Below, piece by piece: positions 26,382 through 35,097 of a stretch of DNA of 64,000 bases (within the stretch, counting starts at the first letter, position 1; every line of letters begins with the position of its first letter). The notes under the pieces were generated by a model, which was not told where the DNA came from, made no database searches, and saw only the letters and a program-made list of their open reading frames with translations. The stretch comes from Streptomyces sp. CB02980 (GTDB taxonomy: Bacteria; Actinomycetota; Actinomycetes; Streptomycetales; Streptomycetaceae): positions 1 through 64,000 of the forward strand of contig NZ_JACSCH020000026.1 of assembly GCF_014451325.2 (NCBI RefSeq), in the 5' to 3' direction. Position numbers and translations under genes: made by a program.

Positions 26382-28635
26382 GCCGGCGCCTCCGCGCGTC
26401 GATGAGCATCTCCTGGACGTGCCGGAGCGGTCGGCCCTCGGGGTCGGTCGCGTGCCGCGTCCAGTTCCCGTCGGGGCCGAGGTGCCAGGAGGAGGTGGTG
26501 TCGGACATCCCGGTCTCCAGGAGCCGGGTGAGCGCTGCCCGGTGCGCCGGGTCCGAGACCCGCACGAGGGCCTCGATCCGGCGGTCCAGGTTGCGGTGCA
26601 TCATGTCGGCGCTGCCGAACCACACCTCGGGTTCGCCGCCGTTGCCGAAGGCGAAGATCCGGGAGTGCTCCAGGAAGCGGCCGAGGATCGAACGGACCCG
26701 GATGTTCTCCGAGAGGCCGGTGACCCCCGGGCGTACGGCGCAGATGCCGCGGACCCAGATGTCGACCGGGACACCCGCCCGTGAGGCCTGGTAGCAGGCG
26801 TCGATGACGGCCTCGTCGACCATCGAGTTGACCTTGATCCGGACGTACGCGGGCCGGCCGGCGCGGTGGTGGGCGATCTCCTTGGTGATCCGGGAGACGA
26901 GCCCGTCGCGCAGCGACTTCGGGGCCGTGAGCAGACGGCGGTACGTCTCGCGGCGGGAATAGCCGGAGAGCCGGTTGAAGAGGTCCGAGAGGTCCGCGCC
27001 GACCTGCGGGTCGGCGGTCAGCAGGCCCAGGTCCTCGTAGAGGCGGGCGGTCTTCGGGTGGTAGTTGCCGGTGCCGACGTGGGAGTAGCGGCGCAGGAGC
27101 TCGCCCTCCTGCCGTACGACGAGCGACAGCTTGCAGTGGGTCTTCAGGCCGACGAGGCCGTACACGACGTGGCAGCCGGCCTCCTCCAGCTTGCGCGCCC
27201 ACTTGATGTTGGCCTGCTCGTCGAAGCGGGCCTTGATCTCGACGAGGACGAGGACCTGCTTGCCGGACTCGGCGGCGTCGATGAGGGCGTCGACTATCGG
27301 CGAGTCGCCGGAGGTCCGGTACAGCGTCTGCTTGATCGCGAGGACGTCCGGGTCGGCCGCCGCCTGCTCCAGGAAGGCCTGCACGGACGTCGAGAACGAG
27401 TCGTACGGGTGGTGGAGCAGGACGTCCCGCTCGCGCAGCGCCGCGAAGATGTCCGGTGCGGACGCCGACTCGACCTCGGCGAGGTCCCGGTGGGTGCCGG
27501 CCACGAACTTGGGGAACTTGAGTTCCGGCCGGTCCTGCCCGGCGATCCCGAAGAGCCCGGTGAGGTCGAGCGGGCCGGGCAGCGGGTAGACCTCGGCGTC
27601 GGAGACCTTCAGCTCGCGGACCAGCAGGTCGAGGACGTACGGGTCGATGGACTCCTCGACCTCCAGGCGCACCGGCGGGCCGAAGCGGCGCCGCATGAGC
27701 TCCTTCTCCAGGGCCTGGAGCAGGTTCTCGGCGTCGTCCTCCTCGACCTCCAGGTCCTCGTTCCTGGTCACCCGGAACATGTGGTGCGCGAGCACCTCCA
27801 TGCCGGGGAAGAGCTCCTCCAGGTGTGCCGCGATGACGTCCTCCAGCGGCACGTAGCGCTGCGGGGAGGCCTCCAGGAAGCGGGACAGCAGCGGCGGTAC
27901 CTTCACGCGCGCGAAGTGCCGGTGGCCGCTGACCGGATTGCGTACGACGACGGCGAGGTTGAGCGAGAGTCCCGAGATGTACGGGAAGGGGTGCGCCGGG
28001 TCCACGGCGAGCGGGGTGAGGACCGGGAAGATCTGCTGCCGGAACAGGGTGAAGAGGCGCGCCTGCTCCTTCTCCGTGAGCTCGGGCCAGCGGATCAGGT
28101 GGATGCCCTCGTCGGCGAGGGCGGGGGCCACATCCTGCTGGAAGCAGGCGGCGTGCCGGGCCATGAGCTCGCGCGAGCGGGTCCAGATCAGGTCCAGGAC
28201 CTCGCGGGGCTGGAGGCCGGAGGCGGAACGGGTGGCGACGCCGGTGGCGATGCGGCGCTTGAGGCCGGCGACCCGGACCATGAAGAACTCGTCGAGGTTC
28301 GACGCGAAGATCGCGAGGAAGTTCGCCCGTTCGAGGAGCGGGGTGGTGGGGTCCTCGGCCAGTTCGAGCACGCGCTCGTTGAAGGCGAGCCAGCTGCGCT
28401 CCCGGTCGAGGAACCGCCCCTGCGGCAGCTCGTCGCCGAGCGTGCCGTCGTCCTCGTAGGTGTCCGGGTCGGAGTCCAGATCCGTGTCGATGTCGGTCAC
28501 GACGGCACCGTTCACCACCGTCGCGCGGCGCGCGGCTATGGAGTCGGCGGACGACGGCGCGGACGAGGAAGCGGACGACGGGACGGACTGCGTGGCGGAG
28601 GACTGGACCGGGACCTCGGCGGGCTGCTGGCTCAT
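26368..28635 (-). CDS. ppk: Polyphosphate kinase
   Basis: A 755-residue PPK1. The N-terminal domain includes RERSWLAFNERVLELA and ASNLDEFFMVRVAGLKRR. The later catalytic histidine region is in YSHVGTGNYHPKTARLYEDLG, and IARFDEQANIKWARKLEEAG-like text covers the phospholipase-D-like fold. It reversibly makes polyphosphate from ATP. ATG MSQQPAEV was taken as the start; the frame could extend 38 codons upstream to 28749. The N-terminal 70 residues are Ser/Ala-rich and probably disordered. Confidence 0.95.
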   Translation of the reverse strand: MSQQPAEVPVQSSATQSVPSSASSSAPSSADSIAARRATVVNGAVVTDIDTDLDSDPDTYEDDGTLGDELPQGRFLDRERSWLAFNERVLELAEDPTTPLLERANFLAIFASNLDEFFMVRVAGLKRRIATGVATRSASGLQPREVLDLIWTRSRELMARHAACFQQDVAPALADEGIHLIRWPELTEKEQARLFTLFRQQIFPVLTPLAVDPAHPFPYISGLSLNLAVVVRNPVSGHRHFARVKVPPLLSRFLEASPQRYVPLEDVIAAHLEELFPGMEVLAHHMFRVTRNEDLEVEEDDAENLLQALEKELMRRRFGPPVRLEVEESIDPYVLDLLVRELKVSDAEVYPLPGPLDLTGLFGIAGQDRPELKFPKFVAGTHRDLAEVESASAPDIFAALRERDVLLHHPYDSFSTSVQAFLEQAAADPDVLAIKQTLYRTSGDSPIVDALIDAAESGKQVLVLVEIKARFDEQANIKWARKLEEAGCHVVYGLVGLKTHCKLSLVVRQEGELLRRYSHVGTGNYHPKTARLYEDLGLLTADPQVGADLSDLFNRLSGYSRRETYRRLLTAPKSLRDGLVSRITKEIAHHRAGRPAYVRIKVNSMVDEAVIDACYQASRAGVPVDIWVRGICAVRPGVTGLSENIRVRSILGRFLEHSRIFAFGNGGEPEVWFGSADMMHRNLDRRIEALVRVSDPAHRAALTRLLETGMSDTTSSWHLGPDGNWTRHATDPEGRPLRHVQEMLIDARRRRRAQP

Positions 28636-28809
28636 GGCCCCATTCTTCCGCGCGAAGGGGTGGTCGGGCGCGTCGGAGCGGGCCGTGGGGGAGGGAAGTC
28701 TCCCCTTGGGAAGGGCCGCCCTGCCGGGCGGGGTCACGGAGCGCTTCATTGCGTGAGCGTCGCAAGCGCGTCTGAATGGCCGGTAACGACGACATGTCGT
28801 ACGGGAATC

Positions 28810-28840
28810 GGGGGCGGGGCCGTGTGCGGGCCCCGCCCCC
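28810..28840 (-). terminator. Terminator downstream of the ABC transporter operon
   Basis: A perfect 12-bp GC stem (GGGGGCGGGGCC and GGCCCCGCCCCC) with a 7-base loop follows the leftward ABC permease stop at 28877 and precedes the ppk promoter region. Confidence 0.75.
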
Positions 28841-28876
28841 TGATCGTTTGAATGTTTTACGGGTGCCGGTGGATCC

Positions 28877-29860
28877 CTACGGGTGCCGGGCGCGCAGGAC
28901 GCGGAAGGCGGCGTAGGCCGCGAGGGCGGCGAGGGCGAGGACGATGCCGGTCTCGATGAGCTGAGTGGGCCAGAAGTGTGACTGGGGGTGGTAGTCGACG
29001 TACTGACCGGTGACGCCGCGCTGGGCGAGGCAGCGGTCGAACAGCTTCATTCCCCCGTCGTGCATGCTGTCGAGACCGGGGGTCCTGTGCACTTCGTCCC
29101 AGCAGACCGACTGGTCGAAGTGGACGCCGGAGGACGTGAGCAGCCCCGAGTCCATCATCAGGCCGTTCCCCGGTGTCCAGAGCGTGGGGCCGGCCGGGCC
29201 GGTGGCCGTCTGCACCGAGAGCAAGGACCAGCGGATGGCGCCCAGGACCAGCAGGACCACGCCCATGACCAGGCCGGTGACCGCCATGGCGACGAGGGTG
29301 CGGCGGATCAGCTGGCCGACGAGCGCCCCGACGGCGACGGCCGCGAGGACGTACGCGAGGAGGACGATGCCGGTCGCCTCGTACGGTCCGCGTTCGGACC
29401 AGGTGAGGCCGTAGCTGCCGGCGACGCGGCCCCAGCCGATCCGGTAGACGCCCATGAGGGCGAAGGTGGCCCCGAGGGCGACGGCGGACGTGGTGAGGAG
29501 CTTGGAGCGGAGCCAGGCCGCCGGGCTCACCGACTGGGTGAGGGAGAGCTTGTACGTCCCCGACTCGAATTCGCGGGCGACGAGCGGGCCCGCGACGAAG
29601 GCGCCGACGAGCAGCGGCAGGAGGAGCAGCCACATACCGCCGTACTCGAGGGCTATCCGCAGCGTCTCGTAGCCTCGGTTGTCGTCGGCGGCGTATCTCT
29701 GTCCGTCCTCGTAGTGGCGGTCGGGGGTCTGGGCGTCCCAGATCCGCAGTCCGCCGATCACCGCGAGGGACACGGCCACCGCCGCCCCCACGAGCCACAG
29801 CGTCCGCCGGTACTGGCGGACCGTCACCCAGTAGGGGCCCTTCAGGGCGAGGGTGCTCAT
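28877..29860 (-). CDS. ABC transporter permease
   Basis: A 327-residue protein with an N-terminal span (TLWLVGAAVAVSLAVIGGL), a short external loop and about five more hydrophobic helices. The segment LVAREFESGTYKLSLTQSVS is typical of GntR-linked ABC-2 permeases. It overlaps the ATPase gene as ATGA. An extracellular loop near the C-terminus contains two Cys residues (SVCWDE and FDRCLAQ), which may form a disulfide. Substrate unknown. Confidence 0.88.
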   Translation of the reverse strand: MSTLALKGPYWVTVRQYRRTLWLVGAAVAVSLAVIGGLRIWDAQTPDRHYEDGQRYAADDNRGYETLRIALEYGGMWLLLLPLLVGAFVAGPLVAREFESGTYKLSLTQSVSPAAWLRSKLLTTSAVALGATFALMGVYRIGWGRVAGSYGLTWSERGPYEATGIVLLAYVLAAVAVGALVGQLIRRTLVAMAVTGLVMGVVLLVLGAIRWSLLSVQTATGPAGPTLWTPGNGLMMDSGLLTSSGVHFDQSVCWDEVHRTPGLDSMHDGGMKLFDRCLAQRGVTGQYVDYHPQSHFWPTQLIETGIVLALAALAAYAAFRVLRARHP

Positions 29861-30699
29861 GCCGGGGCTCCTTCGGTGGTGCGGAGGTGGGCGAGGAGGA
29901 GGTCCTCCAGGGAGGGGTCCCGCGTCTCCCAGGGGCCTTCGACGGGGCCCTCGCGGCGGATCAGGGCAGTGAGTTGACGGCCCGTCGTGCGGGACTCGAC
30001 GACCGTGTGCGGGGCGAGGTCGGCGACCGGGCCGGTGAGCAGGGTGTGGGCGGCGAGGAGTTCGTCGACGGGTCCGTCGAGGCGGATCCGGCCGCCGTGG
30101 AGCAGCAGGAGGTGGTCGCAGGCGCCCTCCAGCTCGGTGAGGATGTGGGAGGACATGACGACGGTGGTGCCGCGTTCGGCGGCGTCGGCCATGAGCAGGC
30201 CCATGAGCTGGTGCCGGGCGAGCGGGTCGAGGTCGGCCATCGGCTCGTCGAGGAGCACCAGTTCGGGCCGCTTGCCGAGGGCGAGCGCGAGGGCGACGCG
30301 GGTGCGCTGGCCGCCGGAGAGGGTCCGTACGACGGCCTTGGGGTCGAGCGTGTCGGCGATGGCGCGCCGGGCGGCGGCGTCGTCCCAGCGGCCCGGGTTG
30401 AGTTCGCGGCCCATGCGCAGGGTGTCGGCGACGGTGAGCCGGGGGTGGAGCGGCTTGTCCTGGGCGACGTAGGCGAGGTGTTCGCGGGCCGGGGCCTTGA
30501 TGGCGCCCTCGGTGGGGCGGAGGAGCCCTGCGGCGAGGGCGAGGAGGGTCGATTTGCCGGCGCCGTTGGGGCCGACGAGGGCGCAGACCCGGCCGGCGGG
30601 GAGGGCGAAGTCGCACTCCCGCAGGGCCCAGCCGTGGTTTCTGCCCCCGTATTTCTTGCCCAGGAGATCGGCCTCCAGCGCGATGCCGTCTCTTGTCAT
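29857..30699 (-). CDS. ABC transporter ATP-binding protein
   Basis: A 280-residue ATPase with Walker A ALVGPNGAGKSTLL, signature LSGGQRTRVALALAL and Walker B LVLLDEPMADLDP. It is coupled to both the GntR regulator upstream and the permease downstream by ATGA overlaps, the usual YtrA-type regulator-ATPase-permease cassette. Such systems often respond to cell-wall antibiotics. Confidence 0.92.
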   Translation of the reverse strand: MTRDGIALEADLLGKKYGGRNHGWALRECDFALPAGRVCALVGPNGAGKSTLLALAAGLLRPTEGAIKAPAREHLAYVAQDKPLHPRLTVADTLRMGRELNPGRWDDAAARRAIADTLDPKAVVRTLSGGQRTRVALALALGKRPELVLLDEPMADLDPLARHQLMGLLMADAAERGTTVVMSSHILTELEGACDHLLLLHGGRIRLDGPVDELLAAHTLLTGPVADLAPHTVVESRTTGRQLTALIRREGPVEGPWETRDPSLEDLLLAHLRTTEGAPA

Positions 30700-31082
30700 G
30701 CGTCGTCCCCCTCGAAGTGTTCCTTCAGTACGGATGTGAAGAGCGCGGCCACGTCTTCGCGGTCCAGGCCTGCGGTGCGGGCGCGGCGGGCCCAGTCGGC
30801 GAGTTCGCCGCGCAGGGGCGAGTCGGCCGGGCCGGTGCCGAGCGTGGCGCGGACGAAGGTGCCGAGGCCTCGACGGGCCTCGACGAGACCTTCGCGTTCG
30901 AGCTCGCGGTAGGCCTTGAGGACCGTGTTGGGGTTGATGGCCGTCGCTTCGACGACCTCACGTGCGGTGGGCAGTCGGTCGCCGGGCTCCAGGAGGCCCA
31001 TCCGGAGGGCCTGCTTCGTCTGCTGGACGATCTGGAGGTAGGTGGCGACACCACTGCGCCGGTCGATGCGGTACTCGACCAC
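30696..31082 (-). CDS. GntR-family (YtrA subfamily) regulator
   Basis: A 128-residue protein with a GntR winged helix (TYLQIVQQTKQALRMG, then LPTAREVVEATAINPNTVLK) and only a short C-terminal helix pair, as in YtrA. GTG at 31082 was chosen because GGAAGCG precedes it; an upstream TTG at 31112 lies inside the palindromic operator and is unlikely. It should repress its own ABC operon. Confidence 0.88.
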   Translation of the reverse strand: MVEYRIDRRSGVATYLQIVQQTKQALRMGLLEPGDRLPTAREVVEATAINPNTVLKAYRELEREGLVEARRGLGTFVRATLGTGPADSPLRGELADWARRARTAGLDREDVAALFTSVLKEHFEGDDA

Positions 31083-31091
31083 GATCGCTTC

Positions 31092-31129
31092 CACCACCCT
31101 TTCACTAATCAAGTAGTGAAAGGGTGGTG
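31092..31129. promoter_or_regulatory. Long palindromic operator of the GntR-ABC operon
   Basis: Two perfect 16-bp arms (CACCACCCTTTCACTA and TAGTGAAAGGGTGGTG) flank ATCAAG immediately upstream of the GntR start. The TTTCACTA...TAGTGAAA core is typical of YtrA-type GntR operators. On the minus strand TTGCAC overlaps the outer end and could be the -35. Confidence 0.85.
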
Positions 31130-31136
31130 CAAAGAA

Positions 31137-31158
31137 GGGGGCGGTGTCAACCGCCCCC
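31137..31158 (-). terminator. Terminator after mycothiol synthase
   Basis: A 9-bp stem (GGGGGCGGT and ACCGCCCCC) with loop GTCA. Read leftward it is followed by TTCTTTG. It lies between the mshD stop and the GntR operator and should protect the GntR promoter from readthrough. Confidence 0.65.
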
Positions 31159-31173
31159 TGTCACCGATGTGTT

Positions 31174-31201
31174 CAGGACTCCGTTCTCAGGACTCCGTTC
31201 T
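31174..31201. repeat. 14-bp direct tandem repeat
   Basis: CAGGACTCCGTTCT occurs twice in perfect tandem (31174-31187 and 31188-31201). Two decayed versions containing ACGACTCCG follow up to about 31241, just beyond the mshD stop. Confidence 0.85.
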
Positions 31202-31229
31202 CAGGGCTTTTGGGCTTACGACTCCGCCC

Positions 31230-32156
31230 TCACGACTCCGTGCGGTACATCAGGTCCACCTCGTGCGTGACGAAGCCCAGCCGCTCGTACACCGTCACGG
31301 CCGCCGTGTTGTCCGCGTCCACGTACAGCATCGCCGTCGGCAGCGCCTGCGCCGCCAGGTGTCGCAGCCCGGTCGCGGTGAGCGCCTTGCCGAGACCGCC
31401 GCCCTGGGCGTCGGGCAGGATGCCGACGACGTACACCTCGCCGAGCTGCTCCTCGGCGTGGGTCTTCGTCCAGTGGAAGCCGATGACCCGGCCGTCCTTC
31501 TCGGCGAGGAAGAAGCCCTTCGGGTCGAACCAGGGCTCGGCCATCCGGTCGTCCAGGTCCCGCTGGGTGAGCGAGCCCTGCTCGGGGTGGTGCGCGAAGG
31601 CCGCGGAGTTGACGGCCAGCCAGGCCGTGTCGTCCTGGCCGGGGACGAAGGTGCGGACGGTGACGCCCTCGGGGAACACCGGCTCCGGGATGTCGAGCGG
31701 GGTCAGGGAGCGGCGGAGCTGGCGCAGTTCGCGGAAGAGGGTCAGACCGAGGACCTGGGCGAGGTGCCGGGCGGCGGACTTCCCGCCGTGCGCCCAGACG
31801 CGCAGGCGCTTGCCGGAGGCGGCGAGCAGGGCGGTGCCGAGCGCCCGGCCGTGGCCGCGGCCGCGGTGGCCGGGGTGGACCACGAGCTCGGCGGCCGGGG
31901 CCTCGATGGGGTCGGTCTCCTCCAGCTGGGCGTAGCCGTAGAGGTGGGGGCCGACGGTGAGGAGGAAGTGCCGCACGCCCTCGCGGCCGCCGTGCCGGAG
32001 GTAGAGCCGGCCCTGCTCGGAGACGGCGTGCACGCCGTCGGCCTGGTCCGCGGCCTTCAGCAGGTCCAGTACGTCCTGGATCTGCTCGGGCGTGAGCTCG
32101 TCGTAGGTGTGGATCTGCCGTCCGGGTTCGAGGGCCGGCGCCGCGTCGGAAGTCAT
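31230..32156 (-). CDS. mshD: Mycothiol synthase MshD
   Basis: A 308-residue protein with two GNAT domains, the length and layout of MshD. The first domain has APAAELVVHPGHRGRGHGRALG. The second has VYVVGILPDAQGGGLGKALT and YVDADNTAAVTVYERLGF. It acetylates the cysteine of Cys-GlcN-Ins in the last step of mycothiol synthesis, the main actinobacterial thiol. ATG MTSDAAP was preferred over an upstream frame extension. Confidence 0.92.
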   Translation of the reverse strand: MTSDAAPALEPGRQIHTYDELTPEQIQDVLDLLKAADQADGVHAVSEQGRLYLRHGGREGVRHFLLTVGPHLYGYAQLEETDPIEAPAAELVVHPGHRGRGHGRALGTALLAASGKRLRVWAHGGKSAARHLAQVLGLTLFRELRQLRRSLTPLDIPEPVFPEGVTVRTFVPGQDDTAWLAVNSAAFAHHPEQGSLTQRDLDDRMAEPWFDPKGFFLAEKDGRVIGFHWTKTHAEEQLGEVYVVGILPDAQGGGLGKALTATGLRHLAAQALPTAMLYVDADNTAAVTVYERLGFVTHEVDLMYRTES

Positions 32157-32318
32157 GGACCCGAGCCTACGGTGACGCGCGGCCGCCCCGGGGAAAGGCG
32201 ACGGCAACTGTCTCGTAACCCGCTACCCCCTGTTGCGCTACGCGCGTTGACTCTAGGCTTCGCTGGCACGTCAGCAGTCGAGAGGCGCACCGGAACGGGC
32301 GCGGGGACAAGGGGAGCG

Positions 32319-34127
32319 ATGGCAGCGACACCGAAGAAGAAGAGGACAGCCGGGCGGATACTCGCCGTCGGCGCGGGGCTCGCCACCGTCGGCGCACTCG
32401 TCGCCGCGCTGCCCGCGGGCGCCTCGGGCACCAAGGGCGGGGGCAACCACGGGCGGTACGTCGACGTCCAGCTGCTCTCCTTCAACGACCTCCACGGCAA
32501 CCTGGAGCCGCCGACCGGCTCGGCGGGCCGGCTCACCCACCTCAAGGAAGACGGCACGACCGAGACCGTCAACGACGTCGGCGGCGTCGAGTACCTGGCC
32601 ACGCACCTGCGGCAGGCCCGCCAGGGCAACCGGTACTCCGTCACCGCCGCCGCGGGCGACATGATCGGCGCCTCGCCGCTGGTCTCCGGTCTTTTCCACG
32701 ACGAGCCGACCATCGAGGCGCTGAACAAGCTGAAGCTCGACGTGAGCTCGGTCGGCAACCACGAGTTCGACGAGGGCGCGCGCGAGCTGGCCCGGATCCA
32801 GAACGGCGGCTGTCACCCGACCGAGGGCTGCTTCGAGAAGGGCAAGCGCTTCAAGGGGGCGAACTTCCCCTACCTCGCGGCCAACGTGACGGACGAGAAG
32901 CGCGGCAAGCCGCTGCTCGACCCGTACTTCGTCTGGGAGCGCAACGGCGTCAAGATCGGCTTCATCGGCGTCACCCTCGAAGGCACGGCGAACATCGTCT
33001 CCGCCGAGGGCATCAAGGGCCTGAAGTTCGGCGACGAGGTCGAGACGATCAACAAGTACGCCAAGGTGCTGGAGCGCAAGGGCGTGAAGTCGATCGTCGC
33101 CCTGCTCCACGAGGGCGGCCTGCCGGCCTCGGGCGCGTACAACTACGACTGTGACAGCCCGGGTCCCGGCAACGGCATCTCCGGCCCGATCGTCGACATC
33201 GCCAAGAACGTCAGCCCGCAGGTCGACGCCCTGGTCACCGGCCACACCCACCAGGCCTACGCGTGCACCATCCCGGACCCGGCGGGCAAGCCTCGCACGG
33301 TCACCTCGGCGGCCTCCTTCGGCCGGCTCTACACCGACACGACGCTCACCTACGACCGTCGTACGAAGGACATCGTCCGCACCGCGGTCGCCTCCGCGAA
33401 CCACGTCGTCACCCGTGACGTGAAGCCGGCCCGCGACATGAGCTCCCTGATCAAGCGCTGGAAGGACCTGGCCGCGCCGATCGCCGGCCGTCCCGTCGGT
33501 CACATCTCCGCCGACATCGACAACCCCCTCGATGCGACGGCGTACGAGAAGCCGCTGGGCAACCTGATCGCCGACGCGCAGCTCGAGGGCATGGCCCCGG
33601 CCGACAAGGGCGGCGCGCAGCTGGCTCTGATGAACCCGGGCGGCGTCCGCGCGCCGCTGGTCCACAAGGCGTCCGGCGCCGAGGGCGACGGGGTGGTGAC
33701 TTACGGCGAGGCGTACACGGTCCAGCCGTTCACCAACATGATGACGGCGGTCGACCTGACCGGCGCCCAGCTCATCACCACGCTCCAGCAGCAGGTCAGC
33801 GGTGCCAACCAGGCCGCCCCGAAGATCCTCCAGATCTCGAAGGGCTTCACCTACACCCTGGACATGACGAAGACCGGCGCCGACCGGATCGTGACGTCCT
33901 CGGTGAAGTTGAACGGCGAGGCGATCGACCCGTCGAAGACCTACCGCGTCGCGATGAACGAGTTCCTGGCCGGTGGCGGTGACGGCTTCGCCGTCCTGAA
34001 GGAGCACAAGAACAAGCTGGTCGGCGCGTCCGACCTGGACCTGTTCACCGCCTACCTGGCGGCGCACTCCACCGCGACCGCCCCGCTGGCCCCGCCGGCG
34101 ACGGGCCGGATCACGGTCGTGAAGTAA
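32319..34127 (+). CDS. Secreted 5'-nucleotidase / metallophosphatase
   Basis: A 602-residue exported enzyme. A signal segment (ILAVGAGLATVGALVAALPAGASG) precedes a metallophosphatase domain with LLSFNDLHGNLEP, GNHEFDEG and LVTGHTHQAY. The C-terminal nucleotidase domain includes GNLIADAQLEG and MNPGGVRAPL. It releases phosphate from extracellular nucleotides, which fits its place near phosphate genes, although no PHO box was seen. The start is well supported by AAGGGGAG upstream of ATG. Confidence 0.93.
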   Translation: MAATPKKKRTAGRILAVGAGLATVGALVAALPAGASGTKGGGNHGRYVDVQLLSFNDLHGNLEPPTGSAGRLTHLKEDGTTETVNDVGGVEYLATHLRQARQGNRYSVTAAAGDMIGASPLVSGLFHDEPTIEALNKLKLDVSSVGNHEFDEGARELARIQNGGCHPTEGCFEKGKRFKGANFPYLAANVTDEKRGKPLLDPYFVWERNGVKIGFIGVTLEGTANIVSAEGIKGLKFGDEVETINKYAKVLERKGVKSIVALLHEGGLPASGAYNYDCDSPGPGNGISGPIVDIAKNVSPQVDALVTGHTHQAYACTIPDPAGKPRTVTSAASFGRLYTDTTLTYDRRTKDIVRTAVASANHVVTRDVKPARDMSSLIKRWKDLAAPIAGRPVGHISADIDNPLDATAYEKPLGNLIADAQLEGMAPADKGGAQLALMNPGGVRAPLVHKASGAEGDGVVTYGEAYTVQPFTNMMTAVDLTGAQLITTLQQQVSGANQAAPKILQISKGFTYTLDMTKTGADRIVTSSVKLNGEAIDPSKTYRVAMNEFLAGGGDGFAVLKEHKNKLVGASDLDLFTAYLAAHSTATAPLAPPATGRITVVK

Positions 34128-34140
34128 CTCCGTACGTCCG

Positions 34141-34177
34141 AGGGGGCGGTGGACCGTTCGACGGTCCGCCGCCCCCT
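34141..34177 (+). terminator. Terminator after the 5'-nucleotidase
   Basis: A 16-bp stem (AGGGGGCGGTGGACCG and CGGTCCGCCGCCCCCT, one wobble pair) with loop TTCGA lies 13 bases after the stop and is followed by a C/T-rich stretch. Confidence 0.85.
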
Positions 34178-34245
34178 CTCCTTCTCCGTTCCCTTCCGGG
34201 TGCGGCACTCTGGCGACCGTGACGCGTGCACGTCATACTCCGCGC

Positions 34246-35097
34246 ATGGACCGTAGAAGCTTTCTCGCGGGAGCCGCGGCAGCAGGTGCCGTCCTCCTGG
34301 TCGGCGCCCCCTCCGCGCGGGCGGCCACGACCCAGGACTGGATGGCCGGCCACGGCGACCCCACCCCGCTCCAGAAGCTCACCATCCCCGGCACCCACGA
34401 CTCCGGCGCCCGCTTCGGCGGCCCCTGGTCCGAGTGCCAGAACACCACGATCGCGCAGCAGCTCGCCGCCGGAATCAGATTCCTCGACGTACGGTGCCGG
34501 GTCACCGGCGGCTCCTTCGCCATCCACCACGGCGCCTCGTACCAGAACATGATGTTCGGCGACGTCCTCATCGCCTGCCGCGACTTCCTGGCCGCCCACC
34601 CCTCCGAGACCGTCCTGATGCGGGTCAAGCAGGAGTACTCCTCGGACTCCGACGCCACCTTCGGCGCCGTCTTCACCGACTACCTCGACAACCGGGGCTG
34701 GCGCTCGCTGTTCCGCATCGGCGACACCGTCCCCTCCCTGGGCGAGGCCCGCGGCAAGGTCGTCCTCATCGCCGACAACGGCGGCCTGCCCGGCCTCAAG
34801 TGGTGGGACGGCGGTGCCATCGCGCTCCAGGACGACTGGAACGCCCTGCCGAACGCCAAGTACCCCAAGATCGAGGCCCACTACCGCAAGGCCGTCGAAC
34901 AGCCCGGCAAGCTGTACATCAACTTCGTCAGCACCTCCGCCTCCCTGCCGCCGCGGTGGAACTCCGACAACCTCAACCCCCGCGTCCACGGCTTCCTGGA
35001 CGGCACGGCGAACACCTGGAAGGGCCTCGGCATCACCGTCCTGGACTACCCGAACACAAGCTCAGGCCTCGTCGAGTCCCTCATCCGCCACAACTGA
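34246..35097 (+). CDS. Tat-secreted PI-PLC X-domain-like protein
   Basis: A 283-residue protein with a twin-arginine signal (MDRRSFLAGAAAAGAVLL) and a phosphatidylinositol-specific phospholipase C X-like domain. The two catalytic His candidates are in LTIPGTHDSGA and FAIHHGASYQ, and the metal or charge residues in RFLDVRCRV and VLMRVKQEY. It may cleave phosphatidylinositol or GPI-like lipids outside the cell. The stop lies 36 bases inside the convergent histidine kinase gene. Confidence 0.88.
   Translation: MDRRSFLAGAAAAGAVLLVGAPSARAATTQDWMAGHGDPTPLQKLTIPGTHDSGARFGGPWSECQNTTIAQQLAAGIRFLDVRCRVTGGSFAIHHGASYQNMMFGDVLIACRDFLAAHPSETVLMRVKQEYSSDSDATFGAVFTDYLDNRGWRSLFRIGDTVPSLGEARGKVVLIADNGGLPGLKWWDGGAIALQDDWNALPNAKYPKIEAHYRKAVEQPGKLYINFVSTSASLPPRWNSDNLNPRVHGFLDGTANTWKGLGITVLDYPNTSSGLVESLIRHN

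Noticed and set aside
28636..28809. PHO box upstream of ppk
   Set aside because: The region has TTCA- and TCAC-like bits but no convincing tandem 11-nt GTTCAC units.
30693..32318. Upstream extension of the 5'-nucleotidase frame (to 1144 residues)
   Set aside because: It runs antisense through the GntR and mycothiol synthase genes; the ATG at 32319 has a good ribosome-binding site and a signal peptide.
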